In this document: piece by piece, positions 51,873 to 61,283 of the stretch
Numbering within the stretch: position 1 is the stretch's first letter
Layout of the letters: each line of letters opens with the position of its first letter
DNA from: Streptomyces sp. CB03234
Lineage (GTDB): Bacteria; Actinomycetota; Actinomycetes; Streptomycetales; Streptomycetaceae
DNA length: 64,000 nucleotides
Assembly (NCBI RefSeq): GCF_001905885.1
Contig: NZ_LIYH01000002.1
Coordinates: 735,591-799,590 of the forward strand
Direction: 5' to 3'
Position numbers and translations under genes: made by a program
Notes under the pieces: model-generated
What the model was told of the DNA's origin: nothing
The model's database searches: none
What the model saw: only the letters and a program-made list of their open reading frames with translations

Positions 51873-52207
51873 CAGACACGCTCCGGCCAGTGCCACGTAC
51901 CGCCGGCGCGCTCGCCTTCGGCCCAGCCACATGAGCAGTAGCGCAGCGGGGCGCCGTGCGAGTCAGGACTGGGGCAGTCGGGTGCTCCGGGGGTCTCGTC
52001 GCCTTCGTCGTGGTACGCGGTGTTGAAGTGCATGCCGGTCGGGCTGAGCACGGCGAGCTGAAGCGTCTCCCGGTCTTCACCGCCTACCCCGGCGGGAGGA
52101 ACGCCGGTGATGATGGCAGCGCGGCACGCCTTGCCGTACTCGCCGCCTGGGGTGCCATAGCTGACGTAGTGGACGATCCGGCCTACGGCTGGCACGGGCT
52201 GGGACAC
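51872..52207 (-). CDS. Conserved-looking phage hypothetical protein
   Basis: A 111-residue protein: VGRIVHYVSYGTPGGEYGKA, CRAAIITGVP and a C-terminal YCSCGWAEGE...WHWPERV. Such proteins are common just before actinophage endolysins. Role unknown. Confidence 0.75.
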   Translation of the reverse strand: MSQPVPAVGRIVHYVSYGTPGGEYGKACRAAIITGVPPAGVGGEDRETLQLAVLSPTGMHFNTAYHDEGDETPGAPDCPSPDSHGAPLRYCSCGWAEGERAGGTWHWPERV

Positions 52208-52269
52208 GGGGCCTCCAAGGCATCGAGAAAGGCCCCGGGCCGGACTGGCGCGGGGCGGCGGTGGTCAGG

Positions 52270-52545
52270 TCAGGCGGACGCGGGCGCGGGCGGCTCGGGC
52301 ACCTCCGCCCAGCGCTCCGCGAACTCGTCCGGGGGCAGCGCCTCGCGAAAGGTCTTGCCGTAGTAGCGGATGACGTAGGAGCCCGCCGGGATCTCGTGCT
52401 GCTGGGCCGGCCATCCGGCGACCTCGATGCGCAGGACCTGGCCGTCGTCGTCGAGGAGCGTGGTGTCGTCGAGCCACTCGCCGGCGATGTGCGCACCGTT
52501 CGTGCCGTCGTACACCAGCGCTTCGTGTTTCTGGGTGACGAGCAT
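52270..52545 (-). CDS. Small phage hypothetical protein
   Basis: A 91-residue protein (MLVTQKHEALVYDGTNGAHI; AGSYVIRYYGKTFREALPPD). GGAGG lies before the ATG at 52545, which overlaps the upstream stop. Probably a minor structural or accessory tail gene product. Confidence 0.72.
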   Translation of the reverse strand: MLVTQKHEALVYDGTNGAHIAGEWLDDTTLLDDDGQVLRIEVAGWPAQQHEIPAGSYVIRYYGKTFREALPPDEFAERWAEVPEPPAPASA

Positions 52546-52997
52546 CAGGGCACCTCCGTGACCGTGACGATGATTTTGGTGTCGGATTGCAGGAAGTTGC
52601 CGGAGCCGCTGCCGCTGGCGGTGCAGGCGCCCTGCAGCTTGAGCGTGTGGGTACCGGCGGCGGCGAGGGTGCCGGTCCACTCCTGGGCGATGGTGGCGCG
52701 GTCCTGGACGTCCATGGCGTAGACGGCCAGGCCGCCGGAGTCCGGCGTGCCGTCGACGACCAGGCGGCCGACCATGAGGTTGGTCGCCGACGTCGTGCCC
52801 ACCGAGGCGTCGAAGACGGCATCCGCCTTGAACTTGGCGTTGGCGGCGGTAGTGGTGAAGGTGACCGTGGCGCCGACGATGTCGGCGTAGGTGGTGGTCG
52901 ACACCGCGAGCGCGGAGGTGGCCGCGCCCTCATAGATGCGGGGCTGGATGCGGTCGAGCTGTCCGGCGGTCAGCTTCTGCCCGGCCAGGAACGGCAT
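52545..52997 (-). CDS. Phage minor structural protein
   Basis: A 150-residue, Thr/Ala-rich, beta-sandwich-like protein (MPFLAGQKLTAGQLDRIQPR; TYADIVGATVTFTTTAANAK). The N-terminus MPFLAGQKLTA is typical of proteins after the minor tail gene in actinophages, probably at the tail tip. Confidence 0.75.
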   Translation of the reverse strand: MPFLAGQKLTAGQLDRIQPRIYEGAATSALAVSTTTYADIVGATVTFTTTAANAKFKADAVFDASVGTTSATNLMVGRLVVDGTPDSGGLAVYAMDVQDRATIAQEWTGTLAAAGTHTLKLQGACTASGSGSGNFLQSDTKIIVTVTEVP

Positions 52998-53018
52998 GGA
53001 CTACCCCCCTTCTTCTGT

Positions 53019-56000
53019 TCAGAGCGCAAGGCGTATGGGGTCGTGCAGGGACAGAGCCGTACCCGCCCCGTGGCTCTTGCTGACGCCGTTGACGCTGCGG
53101 GCGACGGTGAAGCGCTGCGGCGTGATCACTTCGAAGTTGTCGTAGCGGGTGACCGGGTTGACGTTGGTGAGCCCGCCGAGCGCGGACCCGCTGACCCCCA
53201 CCCCGCCGGAGGCGATCGGGCTGGTGGTGATCGTGCGGTCGATGCCCCAGTCATGGGGCTCTGGGGTGCCGTCCTTCCAGACGCGGCCCAGGACCCTGTC
53301 GCCGATCACCTTCGCCCGCAGCCAGAAGACGTCGTTGGCCGCGTAGGTGAGGCCGGTGACGACCTGGGCGCCCTGCTCGGTTCCCCCTCGCGTGACGACG
53401 AGGTAGACGGCGCTGTCGATACGGAAGTGCAGCCGGACCCGGTAGAAGTTGGATCCGTCGACATGGCGCAGCAGCACCCCGGGGATCAGGGAGTTGCCCG
53501 TGGACACCTGCCCGGGGCTGATGGAGACCAGGACCTCGGCGTCGGCGACAGCCGGTGTGAGGATCTGCCGGCGGATGGTGTCCACGTTCGCGGGCAGGGT
53601 GATCACCCCCCGCGTGCCGTCGACCGACCGGTCCGAGGTCAGGCCGCCGAGCTCCGTCCAGGCCTGGCCGCTGGACGAGGTGCCCCAGCCGCTGGCGACC
53701 GTACGGGTGAAGGTGTCGGCGCGGTTGACGATGGCCGTCACGGTGGCCCGCTCGCCGCCGAACTGGACGGCGAACGGGAACATGGCCGGATAGCCCGCGG
53801 AGTCGATCCAGCGCGGCCCGACTGCCGTATCCGTGTGGACCTCCAGCGTGGTCGCCGTGGCGTCCACGGCCGCGCCGATGACCGCGCCGTCGGTGTCCAG
53901 GCGGCCGAGCACCTCGTCCTCGAGTACACCGACCGTCCAGGGCCGGGCTGGACTGCAGTTGAGGACGACGTCCCAGGTGTACTGGTCGAGGACCTCGGTG
54001 TATCCCTGGACGAGGAGCTCGATGTCGTCCGGCGGCAGCCAGGCGGGCGGGTTGGTGATGGTGGCCTTGTCGCCGATCTGCAGGGCCAGCAGGTCGGGGA
54101 TGAGGTGGGGGGCTGCGTGCAGCATGAGCCGTACGGACGGATAGCGGGCCTCGTCCCAGGTGCCGTGGTGCAGGCGCCAGGCGGCGATCTGCTCGGCCTG
54201 CCCGTCGGTGGCCAGGGACAGGGTCACTGACTCGTCATACAGGCCGATACCGTCCGGCGGTGCCTGGATGGACAGGGGGCTGGTCTCGTCGACGGCCCTC
54301 GCCGAGGAGCCTCCCTCCCGCGTGATGGTGACGTCGTTGCGGACCTTCTGGTCGTCCTCCACCGGCTCCAGGGGCGGCCCTACCTCCCCGTCGGTCTCGT
54401 AGTTGAGGGCGAGGCGGGGTGTCTGGTTGTAGAGGCTGGTGCGGTCCCGGTAGAGCAGGCCGAGGCGCTCACGGTCCTCATACAGCACGCCGCCGTCGGT
54501 GTCGGCACAGGTCTGCAGCAGCTCCAGCAGGGTCTCGGGGCGCTGCGGGCCCATCGCTTCGCTGGCCCGGGTGGTGTCGCCGTCGATCCAGTCGAAGCCG
54601 ATGTTCTCTTCCCGGGTGAGCCGGGCGAGGCGGTCGATGGCGCTCTCGCCGGTGTAGCCGTCGTCGGCCTGGTCGTAGATGGTGACGCCCGCGGTCGTGC
54701 CGGTGCCGGGGACGTCGAACGCCGCGAGGTGCCCGAGGACCATGCCCTCGGTCGCGGCCCCGTAGGTGCCGGAGACGGCGGTGGCGGCGCCCATGGCGCC
54801 GGTGAAGGTGGTGGTGACCCAGGACATGCCGCCGGCGCCGTTGATGTCGCGCCAGCGGGCGGTGATGCGGGTCGTGCCGCCGCCCTCGTCGCTGGTGAAG
54901 ACCTGCAGCCGGTTCCACCGGGCGGTGAACTGCCCGATGGCTCCTGGGTCGCTGTAGATGACGGACACGATGACGTCGCCGGTGATGTCCAGGGCCTCGA
55001 GGCGTACCCCGGCGGTCGAGGCGTAGACGACGACCGTCCGCGCGACCGATCCGGTGACGGTGACGCGGAGGATCTCGGTCTGCGCGGCGGGCATGGTGGG
55101 CAGCCGGTAGACCATTTCGACGTGCCAGCCGCTGGCGGTGCGGCGCGGGATCGGCCCGCGAAATGAGGCAGTGGCGCCGAGCTTGGGCAGTGGGCTGGAG
55201 CCGCCCAGTCCGTCCTCGGCGGCGTAGTCGAACCCGGAGGTGGTCAGCGGCAGGACACGGGGCACGGTGCTGTAGGCCTGGGTGGCGTTTTCGCCGTCCT
55301 CCATCGGCCAGTACGCCAGCGGCGATCCGCTCGGGATGCGGCGGCGCAGCGTGGAGGCCAGGGGTTTCTTTCCCTGGCCCATGCGGCGCTGGATTCCTGC
55401 CGCCTCGATGGAGGTCCACACGTCCTTGCCCGAGACGTCCCACCGGGACGGCCAGGACGAGACCTCGCCGGTGAACCGGAAGGCGCGGTTGGTGACCGTG
55501 GCGGGCGCGGTGACCGTCCAGGCGCGGCCGGCCGAGTCGGTGAACCCGGACGCGCCCGCCGCAAGGGTACGGAAATCGGGGTTCGCGACGATGGTGCCGT
55601 CGATGCCGGAGCGGACTTCGGCGCGGTGGATACGGCCCACGGCCGGCAGACGCCCGGAGGACACATCGGAGGGCGCCACCGCGAGCCCGGAGGCGGAGTT
55701 GAAGATGCTTGTGGTGCCCGTGGTGACGACGTCGGAGCCGATCTGCGTCCACGGCCCGTCCAACGACTCCGCCCAGTACAGGCGGGTGGTGCGGCCGCCC
55801 GCCCCGTTGTCGACATCTATGGTGGCGCGCACGGCGCCCCGGCGGGGCATGTGCGGCAGGGTGAGGCTGACGAAGAATCCGTTGGTGCCGTCCGTCGACC
55901 AGCGGAACGCGAGGATCCCGGATTCGATCATCAGCAGGTAGCTGCGGGCGCCAGCGCCGCCCCACTTGCCGATCAGAGTCTGGGTACCGGGCGCGGTCCA

Positions 56001-56375
56001 GTCCAGCGAGGCCTCGGCCCTCAGGTCGATGTCGGCGGTGATGTCGAGGGCGGCCGCGTCCGGGGTGGAGGCGAAACCGGCCGCCGTGCCGTCCAGGAGC
56101 AGGTAGGACTCATCACCGGGGACGGAGACCCGGATGGGGGTGTTGCGGCCGATGAGCCCGTAGTACGGACTCATCGGGTTGCGGGGGCTGTACTTGCCCA
56201 GCTTGTTGTTCAGCTCGAGCGCGCATTTCGACGGATCCGTGCGGGTGCCCTCGTCCTTGCGGCCGTGGTCGATGGTGATGGGCGAGCGGGTGTAGACGTC
56301 GGCGCTGATGTCCGTCCACACCCCGCCGATCTGCAGCTCGGTACGGACGTCCAGCGGCTGGACGGGAAAGCTCAC
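53019..56375 (-). CDS. Large phage minor tail protein
   Basis: An 1118-residue protein placed after the tape measure, the usual place of distal tail or baseplate proteins. The start (VQPLDVRTELQIGGVWTDIS, ITIDHGRKDEGTRTDPSKCA) is typical of siphovirus distal tail proteins. The middle has LamG/concanavalin-like segments (LDITADIDLRAEASLDW), and the end another beta-rich part (ADTFTRTVASGWGTSSSGQA) that may bind the host surface. Start GTG has GGAGG upstream. Confidence 0.82.
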   Translation of the reverse strand: MSFPVQPLDVRTELQIGGVWTDISADVYTRSPITIDHGRKDEGTRTDPSKCALELNNKLGKYSPRNPMSPYYGLIGRNTPIRVSVPGDESYLLLDGTAAGFASTPDAAALDITADIDLRAEASLDWTAPGTQTLIGKWGGAGARSYLLMIESGILAFRWSTDGTNGFFVSLTLPHMPRRGAVRATIDVDNGAGGRTTRLYWAESLDGPWTQIGSDVVTTGTTSIFNSASGLAVAPSDVSSGRLPAVGRIHRAEVRSGIDGTIVANPDFRTLAAGASGFTDSAGRAWTVTAPATVTNRAFRFTGEVSSWPSRWDVSGKDVWTSIEAAGIQRRMGQGKKPLASTLRRRIPSGSPLAYWPMEDGENATQAYSTVPRVLPLTTSGFDYAAEDGLGGSSPLPKLGATASFRGPIPRRTASGWHVEMVYRLPTMPAAQTEILRVTVTGSVARTVVVYASTAGVRLEALDITGDVIVSVIYSDPGAIGQFTARWNRLQVFTSDEGGGTTRITARWRDINGAGGMSWVTTTFTGAMGAATAVSGTYGAATEGMVLGHLAAFDVPGTGTTAGVTIYDQADDGYTGESAIDRLARLTREENIGFDWIDGDTTRASEAMGPQRPETLLELLQTCADTDGGVLYEDRERLGLLYRDRTSLYNQTPRLALNYETDGEVGPPLEPVEDDQKVRNDVTITREGGSSARAVDETSPLSIQAPPDGIGLYDESVTLSLATDGQAEQIAAWRLHHGTWDEARYPSVRLMLHAAPHLIPDLLALQIGDKATITNPPAWLPPDDIELLVQGYTEVLDQYTWDVVLNCSPARPWTVGVLEDEVLGRLDTDGAVIGAAVDATATTLEVHTDTAVGPRWIDSAGYPAMFPFAVQFGGERATVTAIVNRADTFTRTVASGWGTSSSGQAWTELGGLTSDRSVDGTRGVITLPANVDTIRRQILTPAVADAEVLVSISPGQVSTGNSLIPGVLLRHVDGSNFYRVRLHFRIDSAVYLVVTRGGTEQGAQVVTGLTYAANDVFWLRAKVIGDRVLGRVWKDGTPEPHDWGIDRTITTSPIASGGVGVSGSALGGLTNVNPVTRYDNFEVITPQRFTVARSVNGVSKSHGAGTALSLHDPIRLAL

Positions 56376-56388
56376 GTCCCTTGCCTCC

Positions 56389-58581
56389 CTACCTCTGGCC
56401 GAACGTGACCTGCACGTCCCCGCGGCCGTCGACGCGGACGATCTTCTGAATGGCGGTCTTCAGCGCGCCGTCGGCACCCGTGAAGTCGAACCGCACGGTG
56501 ACCAGCCCACCCCCGCCCGCGCCGCCGCGCGTGAGCGGGGCGGACTGGCCGAGCTGGCGACCGGTCGACATCGCGTGGGCGGAGGTGGGTGCCTGGACGA
56601 GTTCGGACATGGTCCGCTCGAGCGCCGGTTGCCCGGCGTGGATGCCGTCGACGACGCCCAGGGGGATCCACCGGCCGATGTGGTCGGCCATGTACTTCGA
56701 AGGGCTGGCGATGCCCAAGGCCTTGGCGATCGGACCGGGGATCAGGTTCCGCGCCCAGCCGATCAAGGTGTCCCTCAACCAGCCGCCCATGGCCTGAATG
56801 CCGTTCCACAAGCCCATGACGACGTCCCGGCCCGCGTTGTACAGCAAGTTGCCCAAGTTGCCCAGGCCGCTGCGGATCCGGGCGGGCAGGCCCCGCACCA
56901 GCTGGATCAGGCCGACAATCTTGGCGGCGAGACCGAGCTTGATCTTGTCCCAGTGCTGTATGAAGAACCGCACGATCGGCAAGTTGGTGATGTACGCCAT
57001 GATCGAGCGGCCGATGCCCTGGATCTTGCCCCAGATCCAGTCCCAGGCCTTGCCGGTGAACTGCTTGATCTTGTCCCAGTTAGCGATGATCAGCGCGGCC
57101 AGGGCGATGACGATGGCGATGATCCAGCCGATCGGGCCCATGGCGATAAGCCACTGGGCGGCCATGATGGCGGCCCAGATGATCGCCCGGGCGGCCATCA
57201 CGGCGAACTGTGCGACGGCGGTCGCGCTCGCCCGGAGCACAGCTGCGATCCACGTGCCGATGGACACCAGCGTGCTGCCGGTCCAGGCGAGCGCGGTGGT
57301 GGCCGCCGAGACTACTGCGGCCGCGCCGATGCGGAGGTAGGCCATCAGGCCGATCGCCATCATGCGGGTCCAGTTGCCGATGACCGTCCAGCAGGACAGG
57401 GAGATCAGCGCGTGCGCGCCGGTCACTACGGCGCTGAGCGCCGCGTAGGTGGCCATGCCCGCCTTGACGACCAGGACCGTGGCCGCCAGGCCGGCGAACG
57501 CGTAGGTGAGCGGTACGACTACGGCCTGGTTCTCGGTGGCGAACTTGACGATGATGCCGGCCGCCTCGCCGAGCTCGGCCATGACGGACCGTTTGAACGA
57601 CTCCAGCGCGGCCTTGGGGTTGTCGCCCACTGTCTTGGTCATCTTCTCGGCGGCGCCGCCGACCTGCCCGAGGGCGGCCACCGCGGTCGACGGATCCAGG
57701 CTGTACAAGGCCTCACCGAGGTCTTCGGCCTGGGTTCCGAACAGCATGACCGCGGCCTGGTCCCGCAGCACGGGGTCCTCGATGGCGCGCAGCCGGTCCA
57801 GGGTCAGATCGAGCGCGGCGGTCGCGGTGTCCCCGCCCTTGCCGATCTTCGCGGACATGTCGGCGGCCGACAGGCCGATGGCCTTGAACCCGTCGGCGGT
57901 GGACTCGGATCCGTCGATCGCCCGGATGGAGAACTCCTTGACGGCGTCGGCCACGATGTCCGCGTCGCGGGCGCCGGCCTTGAGACCCTGGCTGATCAGG
58001 CCCATGGCGGTCTGCCCGTCGAGGCCGAACTTCCGCCACTGGGTGCCGTACTCGTTGATGGTGTCGAGCAGGTCGTCGGCCTTGTTCGCGCCGGTCTGGA
58101 AACCGCGGGTGAGGATGTCGAACGCCTCGTCGGCATCCTTGGCCAGGCCGGTTTTCAGCATCTGCCCGACGGCGGCCGTGGTCGGCCCGACCTCCTGGCC
58201 GAACGTCTCCGCCAGGGCGAGCGCCTTGGTGGTGACCCCTTGGAGGCCGCCCTCGGCCTGGCTGGTGTCGCCGATGTTCTGATAGACGCCCTTGACGGCC
58301 TCGTTGACGGTCTCGATCGAGTCGCCCCAGGCGTCCTGGTAGACGCTCGCTGCCACCTTGGACAGCTCGGCCGCCTCGGCCGGGCCGACACCGAGCTGGG
58401 CGGCGAGCTTGTCGCCGGCCGCTTCCATGTCCAGGTGCGTCAGCACACCGGCGCCGAGCGCGGCCGCGAACCCGGTACCGATGGTCGCGGCCGCGGTGTT
58501 GAACCGCTCGGCCATCTGCGAGACCTCGCCTGACGCTTGGTCGCGGGCCACCAGGTTGAAGACCAGGGAGGTGTCCGACAT
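56389..58581 (-). CDS. Phage tail tape measure protein
   Basis: A 730-residue protein with an N-terminal TP901-type tape-measure domain (ADKLAAQLGVGPAEAAELSK; FDILTRGFQTGANKADDLLD) and hydrophobic helices in the middle (MAYLRIGAAAVVSAATTALA; IIAIVIALAALIIANWDKIK). It sets tail length and may insert in the membrane during DNA entry. It follows the frameshifted chaperone gene as usual. Confidence 0.93.
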   Translation of the reverse strand: MSDTSLVFNLVARDQASGEVSQMAERFNTAAATIGTGFAAALGAGVLTHLDMEAAGDKLAAQLGVGPAEAAELSKVAASVYQDAWGDSIETVNEAVKGVYQNIGDTSQAEGGLQGVTTKALALAETFGQEVGPTTAAVGQMLKTGLAKDADEAFDILTRGFQTGANKADDLLDTINEYGTQWRKFGLDGQTAMGLISQGLKAGARDADIVADAVKEFSIRAIDGSESTADGFKAIGLSAADMSAKIGKGGDTATAALDLTLDRLRAIEDPVLRDQAAVMLFGTQAEDLGEALYSLDPSTAVAALGQVGGAAEKMTKTVGDNPKAALESFKRSVMAELGEAAGIIVKFATENQAVVVPLTYAFAGLAATVLVVKAGMATYAALSAVVTGAHALISLSCWTVIGNWTRMMAIGLMAYLRIGAAAVVSAATTALAWTGSTLVSIGTWIAAVLRASATAVAQFAVMAARAIIWAAIMAAQWLIAMGPIGWIIAIVIALAALIIANWDKIKQFTGKAWDWIWGKIQGIGRSIMAYITNLPIVRFFIQHWDKIKLGLAAKIVGLIQLVRGLPARIRSGLGNLGNLLYNAGRDVVMGLWNGIQAMGGWLRDTLIGWARNLIPGPIAKALGIASPSKYMADHIGRWIPLGVVDGIHAGQPALERTMSELVQAPTSAHAMSTGRQLGQSAPLTRGGAGGGGLVTVRFDFTGADGALKTAIQKIVRVDGRGDVQVTFGQR

Positions 58582-58585
58582 GGCG

Positions 58586-59148
58586 TCACCTCCTCTTCAT
58601 CTTGGCCTCGGCCTCTTCTTGGGCCTTGCGGTACTCATCGAGCCAGTCAAGGAGTGCGTCGGCCTGGTCGACGGTGAGCAGGTCCCACTCCCAGGGGCGG
58701 ATGCCGAGCAGGTGGGCGGCGTTGCCGAGCTGGCTCAGTCGGCGACGGGCAGACTCGCTTTTCCCGACTCCTCGGCGTCGTCGATGGCCGTCGCCATCTG
58801 CCGGTCGAACTCCTCCAGGGCGGCGGCCAGCTCTTCGCCGTGCAGGCGGTCGGCGGCCGCCTCGCGCATCTGCTGCCACTCCTGCTGGGAGTACTCCAGG
58901 CGCAGCTCGTCCCACTGGAAGTCCACGTCCTCCCACCGGGTCTTCGGGTGGTCGCGGCGCAGGAAGGTGTACAGCAGCGCGCGGCGGCACACCGAGGAGC
59001 CCTTGAGGACGGCCCCGGTGAACTCGCTGTACGTCATGCCGGTGCGGCGCTCGATGTCCTCGCGTTCGACGGCCATCAGGCCGCGGCGGGGGTTGTAGCG
59101 CCAGCGGGTCGGCTCGTCCTGCCCGTCGGGCTGGTAGATCAGAAACAT
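58586..59148 (-). CDS. Tail assembly chaperone, frameshifted long form (gpGT-like)
   Basis: Reading from the ATG of the short form and slipping -1 at GGGAAAA (58765-58759) joins 130 residues to 57 more in the 58586 frame (KSESARRRLSQLGNAAHLLG; WDLLTVDQADALLDWLDEYR), giving about 187 residues. The downstream frame has no good start of its own. This mirrors lambda G/GT: the long form brings the tail tube and tape measure together. The shift is inferred from sequence. Confidence 0.8.
58735..59148 (-). CDS. Tail assembly chaperone, short form (gpG-like)
   Basis: A 137-residue protein (MFLIYQPDGQDEPTRWRYNP; MTYSEFTGAVLKGSSVCRRA; EDVDFQWDELRLEYSQQEWQ) between the tail tube genes and the tape measure gene. 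AGGAG lies five bases before the ATG. The sequence contains the slip site near its end. Confidence 0.85.
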   Translation of the reverse strand: MFLIYQPDGQDEPTRWRYNPRRGLMAVEREDIERRTGMTYSEFTGAVLKGSSVCRRALLYTFLRRDHPKTRWEDVDFQWDELRLEYSQQEWQQMREAAADRLHGEELAAALEEFDRQMATAIDDAEESGKASLPVAD

Positions 59149-59155
59149 GTGGCTC

Positions 59156-59674
59156 CTATCCGGATTGGGCCCGGTCGGCGAGCCGCTGGGCCATGTCGTT
59201 CATCGCGTCGAGGACGGCCTGCTTGAAGCGGGCGTCCTGGCCCTCGAACGATTCGTCGAACCAGTGGCGTTTGCCGTACTGGGTGCGCCACGGTTCGTGG
59301 CCGTAGGTGAGGGTGCGCCAGCCGCCGTCGCGCCGGTTGGTGCGCTTGGGGGCGTTGGGGAAGCCCCGCAGCCCGGGTGTCTTGAAGGCCTTCACGCGGG
59401 CGCCGGACCAGCGGCCGCCCAGCTTGACCTCGGGGCGGATCTTCTTGGCGATCGCCGAGCGCAGACCGGGAGTGCTGGTGGACAGCCCTGCCGAGGACAT
59501 CGCCATGATGTTGCTCTTGGCGAGCGCGGCCGCGGGCTTGAGGGCCTCGCGCATGTTCTTCGCGAGGTCCTTGCGTAGCTGCTTGCCGTCGGCCTGGGCG
59601 CGGATCGCCCGCACGAGCGCGTCGAGGCCTTCGTGGGTGCATTCCAGCTCGAACGGCGGGCCCGAGCTGGGCAT
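59156..59674 (-). CDS. Phage tail or connector component
   Basis: A 172-residue basic protein (LDALVRAIRAQADGKQLRKD; GGWRTLTYGHEPWRTQYGKR). The pattern and place, just before the chaperone, suggest a HK97 gp10-like or minor tail completion protein. The start overlaps the upstream stop. Confidence 0.65.
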   Translation of the reverse strand: MPSSGPPFELECTHEGLDALVRAIRAQADGKQLRKDLAKNMREALKPAAALAKSNIMAMSSAGLSTSTPGLRSAIAKKIRPEVKLGGRWSGARVKAFKTPGLRGFPNAPKRTNRRDGGWRTLTYGHEPWRTQYGKRHWFDESFEGQDARFKQAVLDAMNDMAQRLADRAQSG

Positions 59675-60084
59675 CAGGCCGTCGCCCTGGTCACTGCTCC
59701 CGAGGTCGGGTAGCTGACCGAGACGGACGCCTCATCACCAACGGCGCCCTCGATGGGGTTCCAGCTCTTGATCAGCACGCTGCCGGAGTACTGGGGGTTG
59801 GAGGTGCCGACGGCGGCGGAGTCCAGACGCGTCACGAACGGCACGACCGTGCCGAGCAGCGGCCACATGATGGCGTCGATCTTGGTTGCGGCGACGTCCT
59901 GCAGGAACTCGATGCTGAGCTCCCCGCTCTTGAGGCCGCCGAGGACGACTTTCCACCCGAGGCTGGCGTAGGTGGTGACGTCCTTGTCCTCGACCTCCAC
60001 CGTGAGCTCGGCCTTGCGGGTGTACTCGGAGAGGTTGTTGCCGTTGAGGCTGAGGTGCTGTGCGAGCAGGACCATCATGGGCAT
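59674..60084 (-). CDS. Phage tail tube-like protein
   Basis: A 136-residue beta-rich protein (LAQHLSLNGNNLSEYTRKAE; VEDKDVTTYASLGWKVVLGG; VSVSYPTSGAVTRATA) with the look of a major tail tube subunit. A second related protein is encoded just upstream, so which one forms the tube is uncertain. Confidence 0.72.
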   Translation of the reverse strand: MPMMVLLAQHLSLNGNNLSEYTRKAELTVEVEDKDVTTYASLGWKVVLGGLKSGELSIEFLQDVAATKIDAIMWPLLGTVVPFVTRLDSAAVGTSNPQYSGSVLIKSWNPIEGAVGDEASVSVSYPTSGAVTRATA

Positions 60085-60090
60085 GGGTGA

Positions 60091-60825
60091 TCACCTGATT
60101 CCCAGAGAGACAGCGAACATGAATGACGGGTTCGTGCCGGTGATGGTCCAGGCGACCCGGTAGTGCGTATCGGTGATGGCGGTGCCGTCGGTGCGGAGGA
60201 TCTCCCCGCCGGCGGCCGTGGCGGCGGTGAACGTGGCCACGGTGGTGGGCGAGGCGAAAGAGGCGTCGGCGTCGGACTCGATCCGGGCCGTCAGGCTCGG
60301 CGTGGTGCCCGCCACCGACAACACGTGCAGCGCGGCGTACAGGCGCTGCCCGCTGCTGACCGCGCCGAGGTTCAGCGCGGTGCCCGAGCCGGATGCGGCG
60401 CGTGCCAGCCCGGGCGGGTGGGCGATCTGCCCGCGCGCGAGGGGCCAGCTGCTCTTGGCGGTGCCCGTCCACGGGGCGATCTCGCCCACCGCCTCGCCGA
60501 GCTTGTAGTCGGCGCGCATGGCCCGGGTCAGGTAGGCCAGCGCCCCGACGGTGGAGTCCTGGGGACAGACCGTCCAGGGGCCGAGTCCGCCGAGCTGGGC
60601 GAAGGAGGCGTCGTCGACCAGCGAGGGATCGCCCGCGTTCCACTGGCCCTCGCCGCTGATCTCCGCCGAGCCGAGACCGCCGCGGACTTCCTTCCAGCCG
60701 CCGGAGCGGTAGTTGGTGGCTTCCTTCTCCTCGTGCTCGGCCGCAAGCTCGATCTTGTTGGAGGCGCCGGACAGATCGGCGCCGACTGCGAAGAGGCGGC
60801 AGTCCAGCAGGACGAACTTCGCCAT
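60091..60825 (-). CDS. Phage tail protein (tube- or decoration-like)
   Basis: A 244-residue protein. Its first part parallels the next gene (FAVGADLSGASNKIELAAEH; EATNYRSGGWKEVRGGLGSA), and the C-terminal half adds an immunoglobulin-like beta domain (AALHVLSVAGTTPSLTARIE). The likeness suggests a duplicated tail-tube fold. The ATG overlaps the upstream stop by one base. Confidence 0.7.
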   Translation of the reverse strand: MAKFVLLDCRLFAVGADLSGASNKIELAAEHEEKEATNYRSGGWKEVRGGLGSAEISGEGQWNAGDPSLVDDASFAQLGGLGPWTVCPQDSTVGALAYLTRAMRADYKLGEAVGEIAPWTGTAKSSWPLARGQIAHPPGLARAASGSGTALNLGAVSSGQRLYAALHVLSVAGTTPSLTARIESDADASFASPTTVATFTAATAAGGEILRTDGTAITDTHYRVAWTITGTNPSFMFAVSLGIR

Positions 60826-61283
60826 TACGCGTTCCCCTCCCCGATGACCTTGATGACCAACTCGGCGCCGATGTACTGGGTGCCCTGGTGCTCGTACCAG
60901 CGATAGCCCTGGATGCGCATCAGGTGCAGGTCGTGGGCCAGGCCGCCGAGGGCGTACTGGCCGGGCGCCCCGCGGGCGGCCTCGATCGCCACCTTCAGCG
61001 ACGCCGCCCCCGACCCGGACAGCAGCGCGTCGAGGGTCTTTTGCGCGGCTTTGTCGTCGGCCCGGCCCACCAGGACGCGGCAGGTGAACTCCACTTCATC
61101 CAGCGCACGGCGCATCGCACGGTCGAACGTGACGGAGTACTCGCCCACGAAGAAGTGCGGCGCCGCCACGGCGTCCGGTACGTAGCCGGTCGCGGTGAGC
61201 TTTCCGGCGCCGGCGGGCAGAACAACGGTGCGGGCGGCGGTGGCGATGGCGTCACGTACTGCGCTCATCTGCATCGCTGTCAC
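60825..61283 (-). CDS. Phage tail terminator-like protein
   Basis: A 152-residue protein (MSAVRDAIATAARTVVLPAG; EFTCRVLVGRADDKAAQKTL) in the place of head-tail joining or tail-terminator genes. Start uncertain: GTG 61283, ATG 61274 or ATG 61268; GGGGGT fits the ATG at 61274. It overlaps the end of the upstream small gene. Confidence 0.68.
   Translation of the reverse strand: MTAMQMSAVRDAIATAARTVVLPAGAGKLTATGYVPDAVAAPHFFVGEYSVTFDRAMRRALDEVEFTCRVLVGRADDKAAQKTLDALLSGSGAASLKVAIEAARGAPGQYALGGLAHDLHLMRIQGYRWYEHQGTQYIGAELVIKVIGEGNA

Noticed and set aside
56308..58533. 741-residue forward ORF opposite the tape measure gene
   Set aside because: A shadow ORF; the reverse frame has clear tape-measure features.
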